Origin: Pseudoalteromonas sp049257235
GTDB taxonomy: Bacteria > Pseudomonadota > Gammaproteobacteria > Enterobacterales > Alteromonadaceae
Length of the DNA: 64,000 bases
Assembly: GCF_049257235.1 (NCBI RefSeq)
Contig: NZ_JBMMUF010000001.1
Location: 310,001 to 374,000, forward strand
Direction of reading: 5' to 3'
In this document: in pieces, positions 16,837-25,920 of the stretch
How positions within the stretch are numbered: the first letter of the stretch is position 1
How the letters are laid out: every line of letters begins with the position of its first letter
The notes under the pieces: model-generated
Databases searched by the model: none
What the model was told of the DNA's origin: nothing
The model's input: only the letters and a program-made list of their open reading frames with translations
Position numbers and translations under genes: made by a program

Positions 16837-18756
16837 ATGCTGCGTAAACGCACTCCCATTCGCGACCATTCTGCCGAAGCCAACTTGTTTGCGCGACGCG
16901 CTTTTACTGCATTTATTTTTGTTTTATTGTTGGTCGCGATACTAATATCAAATCTTTATAATTTACAAATAGTTGCTCACGATTCTTACCAAACCCGTTC
17001 AAACGAAAACCGTATAAAGGTTATTCCGGTAGCACCAAATCGCGGCCTAATTTACGACCGCAATGGCTATTTATTGGCGGAGAATAAACCCGTTTACAAC
17101 CTAGAGGTTATTCCCGAAGAAGTCGACAACCTTGATGAAGCGCTCGATAAAGTCAGCCAACTTATCGAAATATCAGCACAGCAGCGCCAAGAGTTTCTTG
17201 ATGATATTCGCAACAACCGTCGTTTTAAAAGTCAGGTGCTGAAAAGTCGACTAGACGAGAAAGAAGTGGCGTTATTCTCAGTTAACCAACATAAATTTCC
17301 AGGCTTTAGTATCGAAGCGCGACTGGCCCGCTATTACCCCTATGGCGACACCCTCACCCACGCACTGGGCTATGTTGCTAAATTAAATAAGAAAGAATTA
17401 GCTCAGTTAGAAGCAGAAGACTTGGCTACCAATTACCGTGCAACACGCGATTTCGGTAAGTTGGGATTAGAGAAATTTTACGAACACCTATTGCACGGTG
17501 AAGTAGGTTCTCAATCGGTGGAAATTAACAACCGCGGACGCGTATTACGCCGTTTAGAAGAAACACCACCGGTTCCAGGCAAAGATTTACACTTAACATT
17601 GGATATCGGCCTACAACAAATCGCACAACTGGCGCTACAAGATATGCGCGGTGCAGTCATCGCCTTGGATGCTAAAACGGGGGGGATTCTTGCCCTATAT
17701 TCCAATCCAAGCTATGACCCAAACCTGTTTGTGCACGGAATTAGCTCTAAAGACTACAAAGAATTATTAAATCCTGACCGCCCACTCATCAACCGCGCAA
17801 CGCAAGGTCGCTATGCCCCTGCATCAACGATTAAGCCGCACATGGCCATCTTTGGTCTGGAAGAAGGCTTGGTAAGCGAAAGTACGAAAATGTGGGATCC
17901 AGGCTTTTTCCAAATTCCGAATGTGGACCACAAATGGCGTGACTGGAAACGCTGGGGACATGGCCACGTCGATGTGTATAAGGCGATTGAAGAGTCGTGC
18001 GATACCTATTTTTATGATATTGCCTACCGTGCTGGCATCACCAAAATCAGTGACTTTATGGCCCAGTTTGGCTTTGGTGATTTGTCTGGAATTGATATTT
18101 CAGAAGAAACCAGCGCAATCTTGCCTACTGCCGATTGGAAACGCGGTCGCTTCAGAGAGCCTTGGTATCCCGGAGACAGTATCTCGGTGGGTATAGGCCA
18201 GGGTTATTGGACGGTAACGCCCATCCAAATTGCCAACTCGGTTAACATCCTTGTGAACAAGGGTAAGCACAATCCTCCGCATCTTGTTAGCCAACTAGGC
18301 CATGACAACGTGCGCGAAGATATCAATAACCAAGAAAAGCCACCCGTTGAACTTAAAAATGAACGCCATTGGCAAATTGCCCTTGATGCGATGCACAATA
18401 CCGTAGAAAAAGTAACGGGAACGGCACACAAAGCATTCTTAGGTGCTGATTATGACCCAGCAGGTAAAACAGGGACCGCACAGGTAGTCAGCATTGCTCA
18501 AGGTGAGCGCTATGATGCTGAAAAACTCAAAGAGCGCCATCGCGATAACGCCATTTACGTTGGTTTTGCGCCATTTAATGACCCTAAAATTGTTGTTACA
18601 GTCATCGTCGAAAACAGTGGTGGCGGTAGTACAGTTGCAGCGCCCATTGCTCGCAAAGTAATGGATTACTATTTTATTGCTAATCCGCTCGCAAACACAT
18701 CAAGCAGCGCTTCGCAAAGCGTGGTGGCACGTGCGAATGAGGAGTCACAACCATGA
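16837..18756 (+). CDS. mrdA: Penicillin-binding protein 2 (elongation transpeptidase)
   Basis: A class B PBP that cross-links peptidoglycan during cell elongation with RodA. One N-terminal membrane helix (about residues 22-46) anchors it. A dimerisation domain is followed by the transpeptidase domain with SxxK (ASTIKP near 330), the SCD motif (EESCDTYFY) and KTG (AGKTGTAQ near 545). The length of 639 fits E. coli PBP2 (633). It overlaps rodA by 4 nt, the standard coupled pair. Confidence 0.97.
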   Translation: MLRKRTPIRDHSAEANLFARRAFTAFIFVLLLVAILISNLYNLQIVAHDSYQTRSNENRIKVIPVAPNRGLIYDRNGYLLAENKPVYNLEVIPEEVDNLDEALDKVSQLIEISAQQRQEFLDDIRNNRRFKSQVLKSRLDEKEVALFSVNQHKFPGFSIEARLARYYPYGDTLTHALGYVAKLNKKELAQLEAEDLATNYRATRDFGKLGLEKFYEHLLHGEVGSQSVEINNRGRVLRRLEETPPVPGKDLHLTLDIGLQQIAQLALQDMRGAVIALDAKTGGILALYSNPSYDPNLFVHGISSKDYKELLNPDRPLINRATQGRYAPASTIKPHMAIFGLEEGLVSESTKMWDPGFFQIPNVDHKWRDWKRWGHGHVDVYKAIEESCDTYFYDIAYRAGITKISDFMAQFGFGDLSGIDISEETSAILPTADWKRGRFREPWYPGDSISVGIGQGYWTVTPIQIANSVNILVNKGKHNPPHLVSQLGHDNVREDINNQEKPPVELKNERHWQIALDAMHNTVEKVTGTAHKAFLGADYDPAGKTGTAQVVSIAQGERYDAEKLKERHRDNAIYVGFAPFNDPKIVVTVIVENSGGGSTVAAPIARKVMDYYFIANPLANTSSSASQSVVARANEESQP

Positions 18757-19856
18757 TCCCCGCTACCGCTAAACGCTCAATTTGGCAACGCATGCACATC
18801 GATATGCCACTATTTCTGGCTTTGATGGCGATGATGGTTATGAGTCTGTCTATTGTCTACAGTGCCAGTGGTCAAGATTCAGGTATGATGTTGCGCCACG
18901 GTACACGTATGGCGGGTGCTTTTATCGCAATGATGGTTTGCGCACAAATTTCTCCCACCACGCTAAAGCGGGTGGTGATCCCAGCCTATATCGTCGGCAC
19001 ATTGATGCTCGTTGCGGTATTATTCGTGGGTGTCAGTTCCAAAGGGGCGCAGCGCTGGCTTGACATAGGCATCCGCTTTCAACCCTCAGAGATTATGAAA
19101 CTGGCCGTGCCCATGTGCGTTGCTTGGTACATCGGCAGAAACCACCTGCCACCAACCATGACTAACTTGTTTATTGGCTTGGTGATAGTGATGGTGCCTA
19201 CGCTACTTATCAAAGAGCAACCAGACTTAGGTACCTCTATTTTGATAGCCAGTTCAGGATTATTTGTACTGTTTCTTGCTGGAGTGAGTTGGAAACTTAT
19301 CGGCAGCCTAGTCGCCATTGCGGGGATCAGCGCGTGGCCATTTTGGCATTACGGCATGCATGCCTATCAAAAACAGCGCGTACTGACGTTTTTAAATCCA
19401 GAGAGCGATCCTCTTGGTTCGGGCTATCACATTATTCAATCTAAAATCGCCATTGGTTCTGGCGGTATCGAAGGTAAAGGGTGGCTTCAAGGCACACAGT
19501 CACAACTTGAATTTTTACCAGAGCGTCATACCGACTTCATCTTTTCCGTTTTGAGTGAAGAGTTTGGCTTGATTGGTGTACTGTTCTTACTCGGCATGTA
19601 TCTATTTATCATCGCTCGAGGCTTGTACATTGCGGTGAACGCCCAAGAAGCGTTTGGCAAGTTGCTAGCGGGCGCCCTCACGCTGACCTTCTTTGTTTAT
19701 GTGTTTGTGAATATAGGCATGGTATCAGGCCTTTTACCTGTAGTAGGCGTTCCCCTTCCCCTTATTAGCTACGGCGGGACTTCTATGGTGACACTGCTTG
19801 CAGGCTTTGGCATCATAATGAGCATTGCTACAGAAAAACGGATGTTGAACAAATAA
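18753..19856 (+). CDS. mrdB: Peptidoglycan glycosyltransferase RodA (MrdB)
   Basis: A SEDS-family polytopic membrane protein that polymerises lipid II into glycan strands for the elongasome. About ten hydrophobic helices are visible. Conserved SEDS segments include IRFQPSEIMKLA, KEQPDLGTSI, LPERHTDFIFSVLSEEFG and PLPLISYGGTSM. The length of 367 matches E. coli RodA (370). It overlaps mrdA by 4 nt (ATGA) and the rlpA start by 1 nt, so mrdA-mrdB-rlpA are translated as a chain. Confidence 0.97.
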   Translation: MIPATAKRSIWQRMHIDMPLFLALMAMMVMSLSIVYSASGQDSGMMLRHGTRMAGAFIAMMVCAQISPTTLKRVVIPAYIVGTLMLVAVLFVGVSSKGAQRWLDIGIRFQPSEIMKLAVPMCVAWYIGRNHLPPTMTNLFIGLVIVMVPTLLIKEQPDLGTSILIASSGLFVLFLAGVSWKLIGSLVAIAGISAWPFWHYGMHAYQKQRVLTFLNPESDPLGSGYHIIQSKIAIGSGGIEGKGWLQGTQSQLEFLPERHTDFIFSVLSEEFGLIGVLFLLGMYLFIIARGLYIAVNAQEAFGKLLAGALTLTFFVYVFVNIGMVSGLLPVVGVPLPLISYGGTSMVTLLAGFGIIMSIATEKRMLNK

Positions 19857-20635
19857 TGACTTTTCGCGCGCTCGTCCTACTCTCCATGTGTTTACTTGTG
19901 GCTGCCTGTAGTTCAGGACCCAATGGCAATTCTGGACGCTATTCTATGACCCACGATGCAGCGCCAATGCGACAACCCACAGCCATTGAATTGCAAGATG
20001 CGGTTATCACCGACGAGCCCAAAAGTGCAGCAGCGAATCGTCCCTATGAAGTCAACGGCAAACACTACGTACCAGTGTTCGATGAGACGGGTTTTACTGA
20101 GCAAGGCATTGCCTCTTGGTATGGTCGAAAGTTTCATGGCTACCAAACGTCTAATGGCGAAACCTACGACATGTTTGCCATGACCGCCGCACACAAAACC
20201 TTGCCCCTACCTAGCTTTGTGCGGGTAACTAACTTAGATAATGGCAAAAGCGTCATCGTTAGGGTCAACGACCGTGGACCGTTTCACCAAGACAGAATTA
20301 TCGACTTATCTTACTCAGCAGCATACAAACTCGGCTACCATCTCAAGGGTACAGCAAGGGTTAAGTTAGAAGCGCTTACGCTTGCTGGCTCAAAGCCTCG
20401 TACTAAATACATTCAAGTGGCGGCTGGCTCCAAGCTTGCAAACATTCAAGCACTGGCAATGCAGCTTGAGCAAGATTTTAATGTCCCAACGCATATTAAA
20501 ACGCAAAATGATGGAATTTTTCGCCTGCGTTTGGGTCCAATAGCCGACGAGCATCAGGCTAAATCGTTACTAGAGCAGTTAAAAAGTCGGCAGTTCGCCC
20601 AAGCTTTCTTGCTTTATGACGACCAAGCCCTTTAA
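19856..20635 (+). CDS. rlpA: Septal ring lytic transglycosylase lipoprotein RlpA
   Basis: An outer-membrane lipoprotein that acts on naked (denuded) glycan strands near the septum. The lipobox LVAAC places the lipidated Cys at residue 18. A double-psi beta-barrel domain follows (GIASWYGRKFHGYQTSNGE to VNDRGPFHQDRIIDLSY, about 80-160), and a C-terminal SPOR domain (about 180-258) should bind denuded peptidoglycan. Its place after mrdB and before dacA is the classical one. Confidence 0.95.
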   Translation: MTFRALVLLSMCLLVAACSSGPNGNSGRYSMTHDAAPMRQPTAIELQDAVITDEPKSAAANRPYEVNGKHYVPVFDETGFTEQGIASWYGRKFHGYQTSNGETYDMFAMTAAHKTLPLPSFVRVTNLDNGKSVIVRVNDRGPFHQDRIIDLSYSAAYKLGYHLKGTARVKLEALTLAGSKPRTKYIQVAAGSKLANIQALAMQLEQDFNVPTHIKTQNDGIFRLRLGPIADEHQAKSLLEQLKSRQFAQAFLLYDDQAL

Positions 20636-20685
20636 GATATCGGCATAACCGCATTTTTACTCATAAACAAATTTATAAAAGTATA

Positions 20686-21849
20686 ATGAAATCCATGAAA
20701 CATACTCTCCTAAAAGGCCTTAGTGGTTTGCTTTGTGCAAGCGCCGTTTTTGCCGCTAACGCCCAGATCATCCCTGCGCCACCTGAAGTAAACGCTAAAG
20801 GCTACTTCCTTGTTGATTTCACAACAGGCAAAGTCATCGCTGAAGGCGAAGCTGACACTAAGCTTGCCCCAGCTAGCTTGACCAAGATGATGACCAGTTA
20901 TGTTATCGGAACTGAAATTGAAGCAGGGAATATTGCACCTACAGACATGGTCACTATCAGTGAAAATGCATGGGCGAAAAACTTCCCTGAATCTTCAAAA
21001 ATGTTTATTGAAGTGGGTAAGCAAGTGAGCGTTGAAGACCTCAATCGCGGCATTATTATCCAATCAGGTAATGACGCCTGTGTTGCTATGGCAGAGCATA
21101 TTGCAGGTAGTGAGTCAGCATTTGCTGATTTGATGAATGCCCACGCTGAAAAGCTAGGTATGAGCAACACACACTTCATTAACAGCCATGGCCTAGACAC
21201 TGACGCGCATTATACGACACCTCGTGATATGGCCACTTTAGGTGCTGCGCTTATCCGTGATGTGCCAGAAGAATACGCGCTATACAAAGAAAAGGAATTT
21301 ACCTTCAACGGTATCAAGCAGTTTAACCGCAACAGCTTACTGTGGGATCAAGGCTTGGATGTCGATGGCATCAAAACAGGCCACACTAGCGAAGCCGGTT
21401 ATAGCTTAGTGTCTTCAGCAACCAAGGGCGACATGCGCCTAATCGCTGTGGTAATGGGTACTGAGTCTGAGCGCGCACGTAAGGTTGAAAGCAAAAAGCT
21501 ACTAAACTACGGTTTTCGCTTCTTTGAAACGGTCACGCCATATCAAGCAGGTGACAAATTTGCTGATCAACGCATTTGGATGGGCGATAAAGAAACCGTA
21601 GCATTAGGTATTTTGCAAGATACCCCTATCACTATTCCACGCGGCCAACAGAAAAATCTAGAAGCAAACTTTGAACTAGACACAACCCTAGAAGCACCGC
21701 TAGAAAAAGGCTCTAAAGTTGGTACGTTATACTTACGCCTAGAAGGCGAAGACATTGCAAGCTACCCGCTAGTGACGCTAGAGAGCGTGCAAGAAGGCGG
21801 CTTCTTCAGCAAGATTTACGACTATTTACGTTTACAAATCATCGAGTAA
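20686..21849 (+). CDS. dacA: D-alanyl-D-alanine carboxypeptidase (PBP5/6 family)
   Basis: A periplasmic, membrane-tethered DD-carboxypeptidase that trims pentapeptides. A signal peptide ends near ANAQ (about residue 26). The S11 motifs are complete: SLTK (PASLTKMM), SGN (IQSGNDACVA) and KTG (IKTGHTSEAG). A C-terminal beta domain and an amphipathic tail (SKIYDYLRLQIIE) for inner-leaflet anchoring follow. The length of 387 is typical. No strong ribosome site is seen, and an ATG 9 nt downstream is an alternative start. Confidence 0.95.
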   Translation: MKSMKHTLLKGLSGLLCASAVFAANAQIIPAPPEVNAKGYFLVDFTTGKVIAEGEADTKLAPASLTKMMTSYVIGTEIEAGNIAPTDMVTISENAWAKNFPESSKMFIEVGKQVSVEDLNRGIIIQSGNDACVAMAEHIAGSESAFADLMNAHAEKLGMSNTHFINSHGLDTDAHYTTPRDMATLGAALIRDVPEEYALYKEKEFTFNGIKQFNRNSLLWDQGLDVDGIKTGHTSEAGYSLVSSATKGDMRLIAVVMGTESERARKVESKKLLNYGFRFFETVTPYQAGDKFADQRIWMGDKETVALGILQDTPITIPRGQQKNLEANFELDTTLEAPLEKGSKVGTLYLRLEGEDIASYPLVTLESVQEGGFFSKIYDYLRLQIIE

Positions 21850-21885
21850 ATAACGCTATCGTGTTGCTTGAATAGCATTAAAATG

Positions 21886-21919
21886 ACGCTCCTACTCAGG
21901 GGCGTTTTTTTTGCGTTAA
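21886..21919 (+). terminator. Rho-independent terminator after dacA
   Basis: ACGCTCC and GGGGCGT form a 7-bp stem (one G-T) around TACTCA, followed by eight T. It separates the mrdAB-rlpA-dacA unit from ybeD-lipBA. Confidence 0.8.
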
Positions 21920-22002
21920 AAAATGATAGAATGCGCACCATTATAGGCTAATCATCTGATTAGTTGTTCTGCGTCCTGTGCTGTAAAAGAGGGTCACATA
22001 TT

Positions 22003-22281
22003 ATGGTCAAGCCGGTAAAAAACACCAAGTTTGATGAGTTTCTAGAGTTTCCTTGTCCATTCACTTTTAAGGTGATGGGTCTTGCTAATGTGCAACTAAC
22101 TGAGCAAGTACTAACAATGATGCAAACACATGCTCCGGGCGATTATGCACCAAAAACCAAGCCAAGCAGCAAAGGCAATTATGAATCGGTTACCTTGGTA
22201 GCAACTGTCACTTCAAAAGAGCACATCGAAATTATCTACACTGAGCTGGGCAATCTTGATGACGTCCGCTATGTGCTTTAA
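22003..22281 (+). CDS. ybeD: UPF0250 protein YbeD
   Basis: A small ACT-like domain protein of the YbeD family, function unknown but constantly placed before lipB. Conserved stretches include LEFPCPFTFKVMG, HAPGDYAPKTKPSSKGNY and the C-terminal LDDVRYVL. The ATG at 22003 is chosen because an AGAGGG site precedes it and the start then matches E. coli. A TTG extension to 21964 has no counterpart. lipB follows after 24 nt. Confidence 0.93.
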   Translation: MVKPVKNTKFDEFLEFPCPFTFKVMGLANVQLTEQVLTMMQTHAPGDYAPKTKPSSKGNYESVTLVATVTSKEHIEIIYTELGNLDDVRYVL

Positions 22282-22305
22282 TAGCACGTTAAGGACACAC
22301 TACCT

Positions 22306-22950
22306 GTGAGTAATCTAATTGTTCGCCAACTCGCAAGCCAAGAGTACATGCCTATTTGGCATGCGATGCAAGAGTTCACCGATCAGCGCGACGACAACAC
22401 CGCTGATGAGATTTGGCTTGTAGAGCATGAACCTGTATTTACCCAAGGCCAAGCAGGTAAAGAAGAACACCTGCTGATGCCGGGCGATATTCCCGTTGTT
22501 AAAGTAGACCGTGGTGGCCAAGTGACCTATCACGGTCCCGGCCAGCAAATGCTGTATGTGCTTTTCAACCTGCGCCGCTTAAACATTGGCGTGCGTGAGC
22601 TTGTTACATGGCTAGAGCAAAGCATTATTGATTGTCTAAAAGAGTACGACATCGAGGCCTATGCCAAAAAAGATGCTCCGGGTGTGTATGTAAATGAGGC
22701 AAAAATAGCCTCTTTAGGACTTCGCGTTCGCCGTGGTTGTTCGTTCCACGGCCTGGCACTGAATGTTGATATGGACTTGAGCCCATTTTTACGTATTAAC
22801 CCTTGTGGTTATGCGGGCATGCAAATGGTGCAATGTAAAGACCTAGGCGGACCACAAAGTGTTGAAGCTGCGGGTCAAGGGCTAGTTCAGCAATTAATTA
22901 AACGACTCAACCCCGAAAATGTTGAGTACCAAAAAGGTTTGGCAAAGTAA
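22306..22950 (+). CDS. lipB: Octanoyl-(acyl-carrier-protein) transferase LipB
   Basis: Moves octanoyl groups from ACP to lipoyl domains, the first step of lipoate assembly. The signature RGGQVTYHGPGQQMLY near residue 70 is complete, with the catalytic Lys in KIASLGLRVRRGCSFHG and the Cys in INPCGYAGMQM. The start is GTG with AAGGA about 10 nt upstream. It overlaps the lipA ATG by 1 nt (TAATG), so the two lipoate enzymes are made together. Confidence 0.96.
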   Translation: MSNLIVRQLASQEYMPIWHAMQEFTDQRDDNTADEIWLVEHEPVFTQGQAGKEEHLLMPGDIPVVKVDRGGQVTYHGPGQQMLYVLFNLRRLNIGVRELVTWLEQSIIDCLKEYDIEAYAKKDAPGVYVNEAKIASLGLRVRRGCSFHGLALNVDMDLSPFLRINPCGYAGMQMVQCKDLGGPQSVEAAGQGLVQQLIKRLNPENVEYQKGLAK

Positions 22951-23918
22951 TGACAAAATCTTCTGTACGTATGGAGCCTGGCGTTAAGCTTCGTGATGCC
23001 GAGAAAATGGCATTAATCCCGGTGAAGGTATTACCAACCGAAAAAGACGAGATGCTACGAAAGCCACAGTGGCTGAAAATCCGCTTGCCAAAATCAAGTG
23101 AGCGTATTGATGGCATCAAACAAGCGATGCGTAAGCATGGTCTGCACTCAGTGTGTGAAGAAGCCAGCTGCCCTAACCTATCGGAATGCTTTAACCACGG
23201 CACAGCAACGTTCATGATCCTCGGTGCAATCTGTACGCGCCGCTGTCCATTTTGTGACGTAGCCCATGGTCGTCCACTTAAGCCTGACCCACAAGAGCCT
23301 GAGAAACTGGCACTTACAATCAAAGACATGAAACTTAATTACGTAGTGATCACCTCTGTTGACCGTGATGACTTACGTGATGGTGGTGCACAACACTTTG
23401 CTGATTGTATCCGCGAAATTCGCAAACATAACCCAGGGATCACGATTGAGATCTTAGTGCCTGACTTCCGTGGCCGCATGGACAGAGCATTGGCAATCTT
23501 GAGTGAAACACCTCCAGATGTATTCAACCACAATCTTGAAACGGCGCCGCGCTTGTACAAGCTCGCTCGTCCAGGTGCTGATTATAAATGGTCGCTTGAA
23601 CTTCTACGTCGCTTTAAAGAAGCACACCCAGAAGTGCGCACTAAGTCTGGATTGATGGTAGGCCTTGGTGAAGAAATGAGCGAAATCGAAGAAGTGTTAC
23701 GTGACCTACGTGAGCACAATGTTGATATGCTAACTGTTGGCCAATACCTACAACCATCAAAGCATCACCTACCAGTAAAACGTTATGTGCCACCTGAAGA
23801 GTTTGATGCACTAAAAGAATATGCGGATGAAATCGGATTTAGCCACGCAGCCTGTGGCCCATTCGTACGTTCAAGTTACCATGCTGATCAACAAGCAGCA
23901 GGTAAAGAGGTTAAGTAA
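22950..23918 (+). CDS. lipA: Lipoyl synthase LipA
   Basis: A radical-SAM enzyme that inserts two sulfurs into the octanoyl chain. The auxiliary cluster cysteines are in CEEASCPNLSEC and the radical-SAM cluster in CTRRCPFC, as required. The length of 322 matches E. coli (321). The C-terminal FVRSSYHAD motif with the auxiliary-cluster serine is present. It is the last gene of the conserved core; a hairpin follows its stop. Confidence 0.97.
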   Translation: MTKSSVRMEPGVKLRDAEKMALIPVKVLPTEKDEMLRKPQWLKIRLPKSSERIDGIKQAMRKHGLHSVCEEASCPNLSECFNHGTATFMILGAICTRRCPFCDVAHGRPLKPDPQEPEKLALTIKDMKLNYVVITSVDRDDLRDGGAQHFADCIREIRKHNPGITIEILVPDFRGRMDRALAILSETPPDVFNHNLETAPRLYKLARPGADYKWSLELLRRFKEAHPEVRTKSGLMVGLGEEMSEIEEVLRDLREHNVDMLTVGQYLQPSKHHLPVKRYVPPEEFDALKEYADEIGFSHAACGPFVRSSYHADQQAAGKEVK

Positions 23919-23936
23919 CCCCTAACTTACCTTCTA

Positions 23937-23963
23937 GCCACGCTCAGAACTGATGAGCGTGGC
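23937..23963 (+). terminator. Hairpin after lipA
   Basis: GCCACGCTCA and TGAGCGTGGC pair over 10 bp around GAACTGA, 19 nt after the lipA stop. Only a weak AT run follows, so it may be an imperfect terminator or an mRNA-stabilising 3' structure. Confidence 0.6.
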
Positions 23964-24138
23964 GCAATTTATCACTCACTTATTGCCACTTAACGCCGCT
24001 TCCTCTAGACTAGCACCTAAATTAGGCACTTGTTTGTACCTGTTTAATCTTTAAACATCTTTGAATGTCTGCTACATTGCGCCGGCATTGAAAACAATAA
24101 CAACTACAAGATGTAATACGCAGTACCCGAGGTAAGAG

Positions 24139-24732
24139 ATGGAGTTTACAGAGCAGGAGCTTGCTTTTTTTAAGCAACTTTTTAGTGAGCAACCGTTAGG
24201 TAATGACAACATTCCTGGCGCTGGCTTATCTTTGCGCTCGCAACTCCCTGATTATGTCGCCCCTCTTTTTGATGAACCAGTACTGTGTATGCTCGCCGAG
24301 GTCGGTCATTTCGAGTTATGGTTTCCGCTCACATTAAGCCTTGCACAAAATGGCGATATCCAACCAAAGCTAGGTGCTCCTGAAATATTCGAAGCCCAAG
24401 GACTGCATCGCAGCTGGCGCTTCGACAACCCGCAAAACATCAATGTTGAAACTGCAAATGGGCATACTCTGCCTGTGCATTCGTTATCATCAACGGGGGC
24501 GGTACTCGATGCCGCGAAATACAATAATCCACCCCAAAGTGCTATGGCAAAGCTACATTTACCTGAGTATGATCCTCTACCTTTAGAGCTAAAAAAGATG
24601 CGCCAGCAGGAAAACTTTGTTGCTGTTACTTTCGTATCCAATAATAACAAAGCACAACTGCGACAATTTCTTTTCGAGCAACATAAGTTGCATTATCGGC
24701 ACATCTACCAGTCGTTAACGACAGCGTGTTAA
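24139..24732 (+). CDS. Unknown protein, weak PilZ-like motif
   Basis: A 197-residue soluble protein I do not recognise. It has no signal peptide or membrane segment. The centre contains RSWRF (about residue 94) and, some 25 residues later, HSLSSTGAVLD. Together these loosely recall the RxxxR and [D/N]xSxxG motifs of c-di-GMP-binding PilZ domains, but the first position of the second motif is Ser. The C-terminus is basic and aromatic. It stands alone, about 220 nt after lipA and 60 nt before the DUF4382 gene, and starts with ATG after GGTAAGAG. PilZ membership is only a suggestion. Confidence 0.6.
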   Translation: MEFTEQELAFFKQLFSEQPLGNDNIPGAGLSLRSQLPDYVAPLFDEPVLCMLAEVGHFELWFPLTLSLAQNGDIQPKLGAPEIFEAQGLHRSWRFDNPQNINVETANGHTLPVHSLSSTGAVLDAAKYNNPPQSAMAKLHLPEYDPLPLELKKMRQQENFVAVTFVSNNNKAQLRQFLFEQHKLHYRHIYQSLTTAC

Positions 24733-24792
24733 ATCAACGTTCAGGCTCATTTGCTACACTTGAAAAAACTATATTCCAAAGGAACGTAAACC

Positions 24793-25770
24793 ATGAAAAA
24801 ATTACTATTAGTCAGTGCAATCTCTGCGGCTTTCCTCGCTGGCTGTGGCTCAAGCGACGACAAAGAAGTACAAACCGCGCAATTTTCTCTTGGTATTTCT
24901 GACGCCCCTGTCGCCAATGTGAAAGAAGTATGGGTTGCTTTTGATAGCATCATCTTAAACGGTGGCGGTGAAAACCCAACGTTCGAAACACGCAGTTCAG
25001 ATGACCCATCAGCGCCAGTTATGGTGAACCTACTAGAGTATACAGGCAGTGACCTTTTCTCTCTTGTTAATAATGAAGTAGTTGTCCCAGGTAACTATTC
25101 ATGGCTTCGTGCAAACATTGTAAATGGCGATGTTGCGAACCTAGCCCAAACTTCTCACCTTGTTTACAACGACGACACAGTGGTTCCTCTTATCGTCAAA
25201 CGTAAAGGTAACGATGGTATCGGTGAAATCCAACTAAATGACTTTACCCTCGCTGTTGGCCAAAACGATTTTGTACTTGAGTTCGACCTTAAGAAGTCAC
25301 TTGTAGACCCTCAAAACGGTGAAGAAGTGGTGCTTAAGCCAACCGGTGTTCGCCTCGAAAATTTGGCGGAAGTTGAAAACATCGTAGGTACAGTATCTGA
25401 AAACTTATTCATGAACTGTGAAACAGATAATGCAGCAATCGCACCAACAGAAGGCGACTTTGGTCACGCTGTATACCTGTATTCAGTCGCTGAAGGTATG
25501 AAGGATCTTTACGTAGAAGCTGATGGCGTAACAGTGCCTGCAGACGCACCAATTGCAACTGCAAACGTAGCGTACAATGAACAGAGCCAAAGTTATGAGT
25601 TTGAAATCGGCTTCGTAGCAACGGGTGAATACACTCTAGGTTATACCTGTGCAGCACACATTGATGACGCAGAAGTGATGGACGAAGCGTTCACGCTTTA
25701 TAGCAGCCAAGCTGTTACAGTAACTGCAGGTCAAGATGCAACCGTAACCTTTGATGTTACAGCAGAATAA
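24793..25770 (+). CDS. DUF4382 domain lipoprotein
   Basis: A predicted exported lipoprotein. The signal peptide ends in LAGC, so Cys18 is the lipid site. The DUF4382 domain follows (SLGISDAPVANVKEVWVAF at about 32-50, to about 190). A C-terminal beta-rich part of about 130 residues has two Cys (MNCETDN and YTCAAH) that could pair. The protein is acidic, as expected for an exported protein of a marine bacterium. DUF4382 proteins are common in marine Gammaproteobacteria and Bacteroidetes and have no known role. A strong terminator follows, so it is a single-gene unit. Confidence 0.85.
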   Translation: MKKLLLVSAISAAFLAGCGSSDDKEVQTAQFSLGISDAPVANVKEVWVAFDSIILNGGGENPTFETRSSDDPSAPVMVNLLEYTGSDLFSLVNNEVVVPGNYSWLRANIVNGDVANLAQTSHLVYNDDTVVPLIVKRKGNDGIGEIQLNDFTLAVGQNDFVLEFDLKKSLVDPQNGEEVVLKPTGVRLENLAEVENIVGTVSENLFMNCETDNAAIAPTEGDFGHAVYLYSVAEGMKDLYVEADGVTVPADAPIATANVAYNEQSQSYEFEIGFVATGEYTLGYTCAAHIDDAEVMDEAFTLYSSQAVTVTAGQDATVTFDVTAE

Positions 25771-25810
25771 GCGCAAAAATTTAATTTAATTTTTTTAAAA
25801 TTTTGCTTGC

Positions 25811-25846
25811 GTGGCGCAATAATATGGCTATTATTGCGCCACTTTT
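25811..25846 (+). terminator. Rho-independent terminator after the DUF4382 gene
   Basis: GTGGCGCAATAAT and ATTATTGCGCCAC form a 13-bp perfect stem around ATGGCT, followed by TTTT. Confidence 0.88.
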
Positions 25847-25920
25847 ATTAGATAGCCAATCCTAGTACAGCATTCCTTGCCAAGGCGAAAGAGTAACTAT
25901 CCAAATTAACTTTTGGAGTT

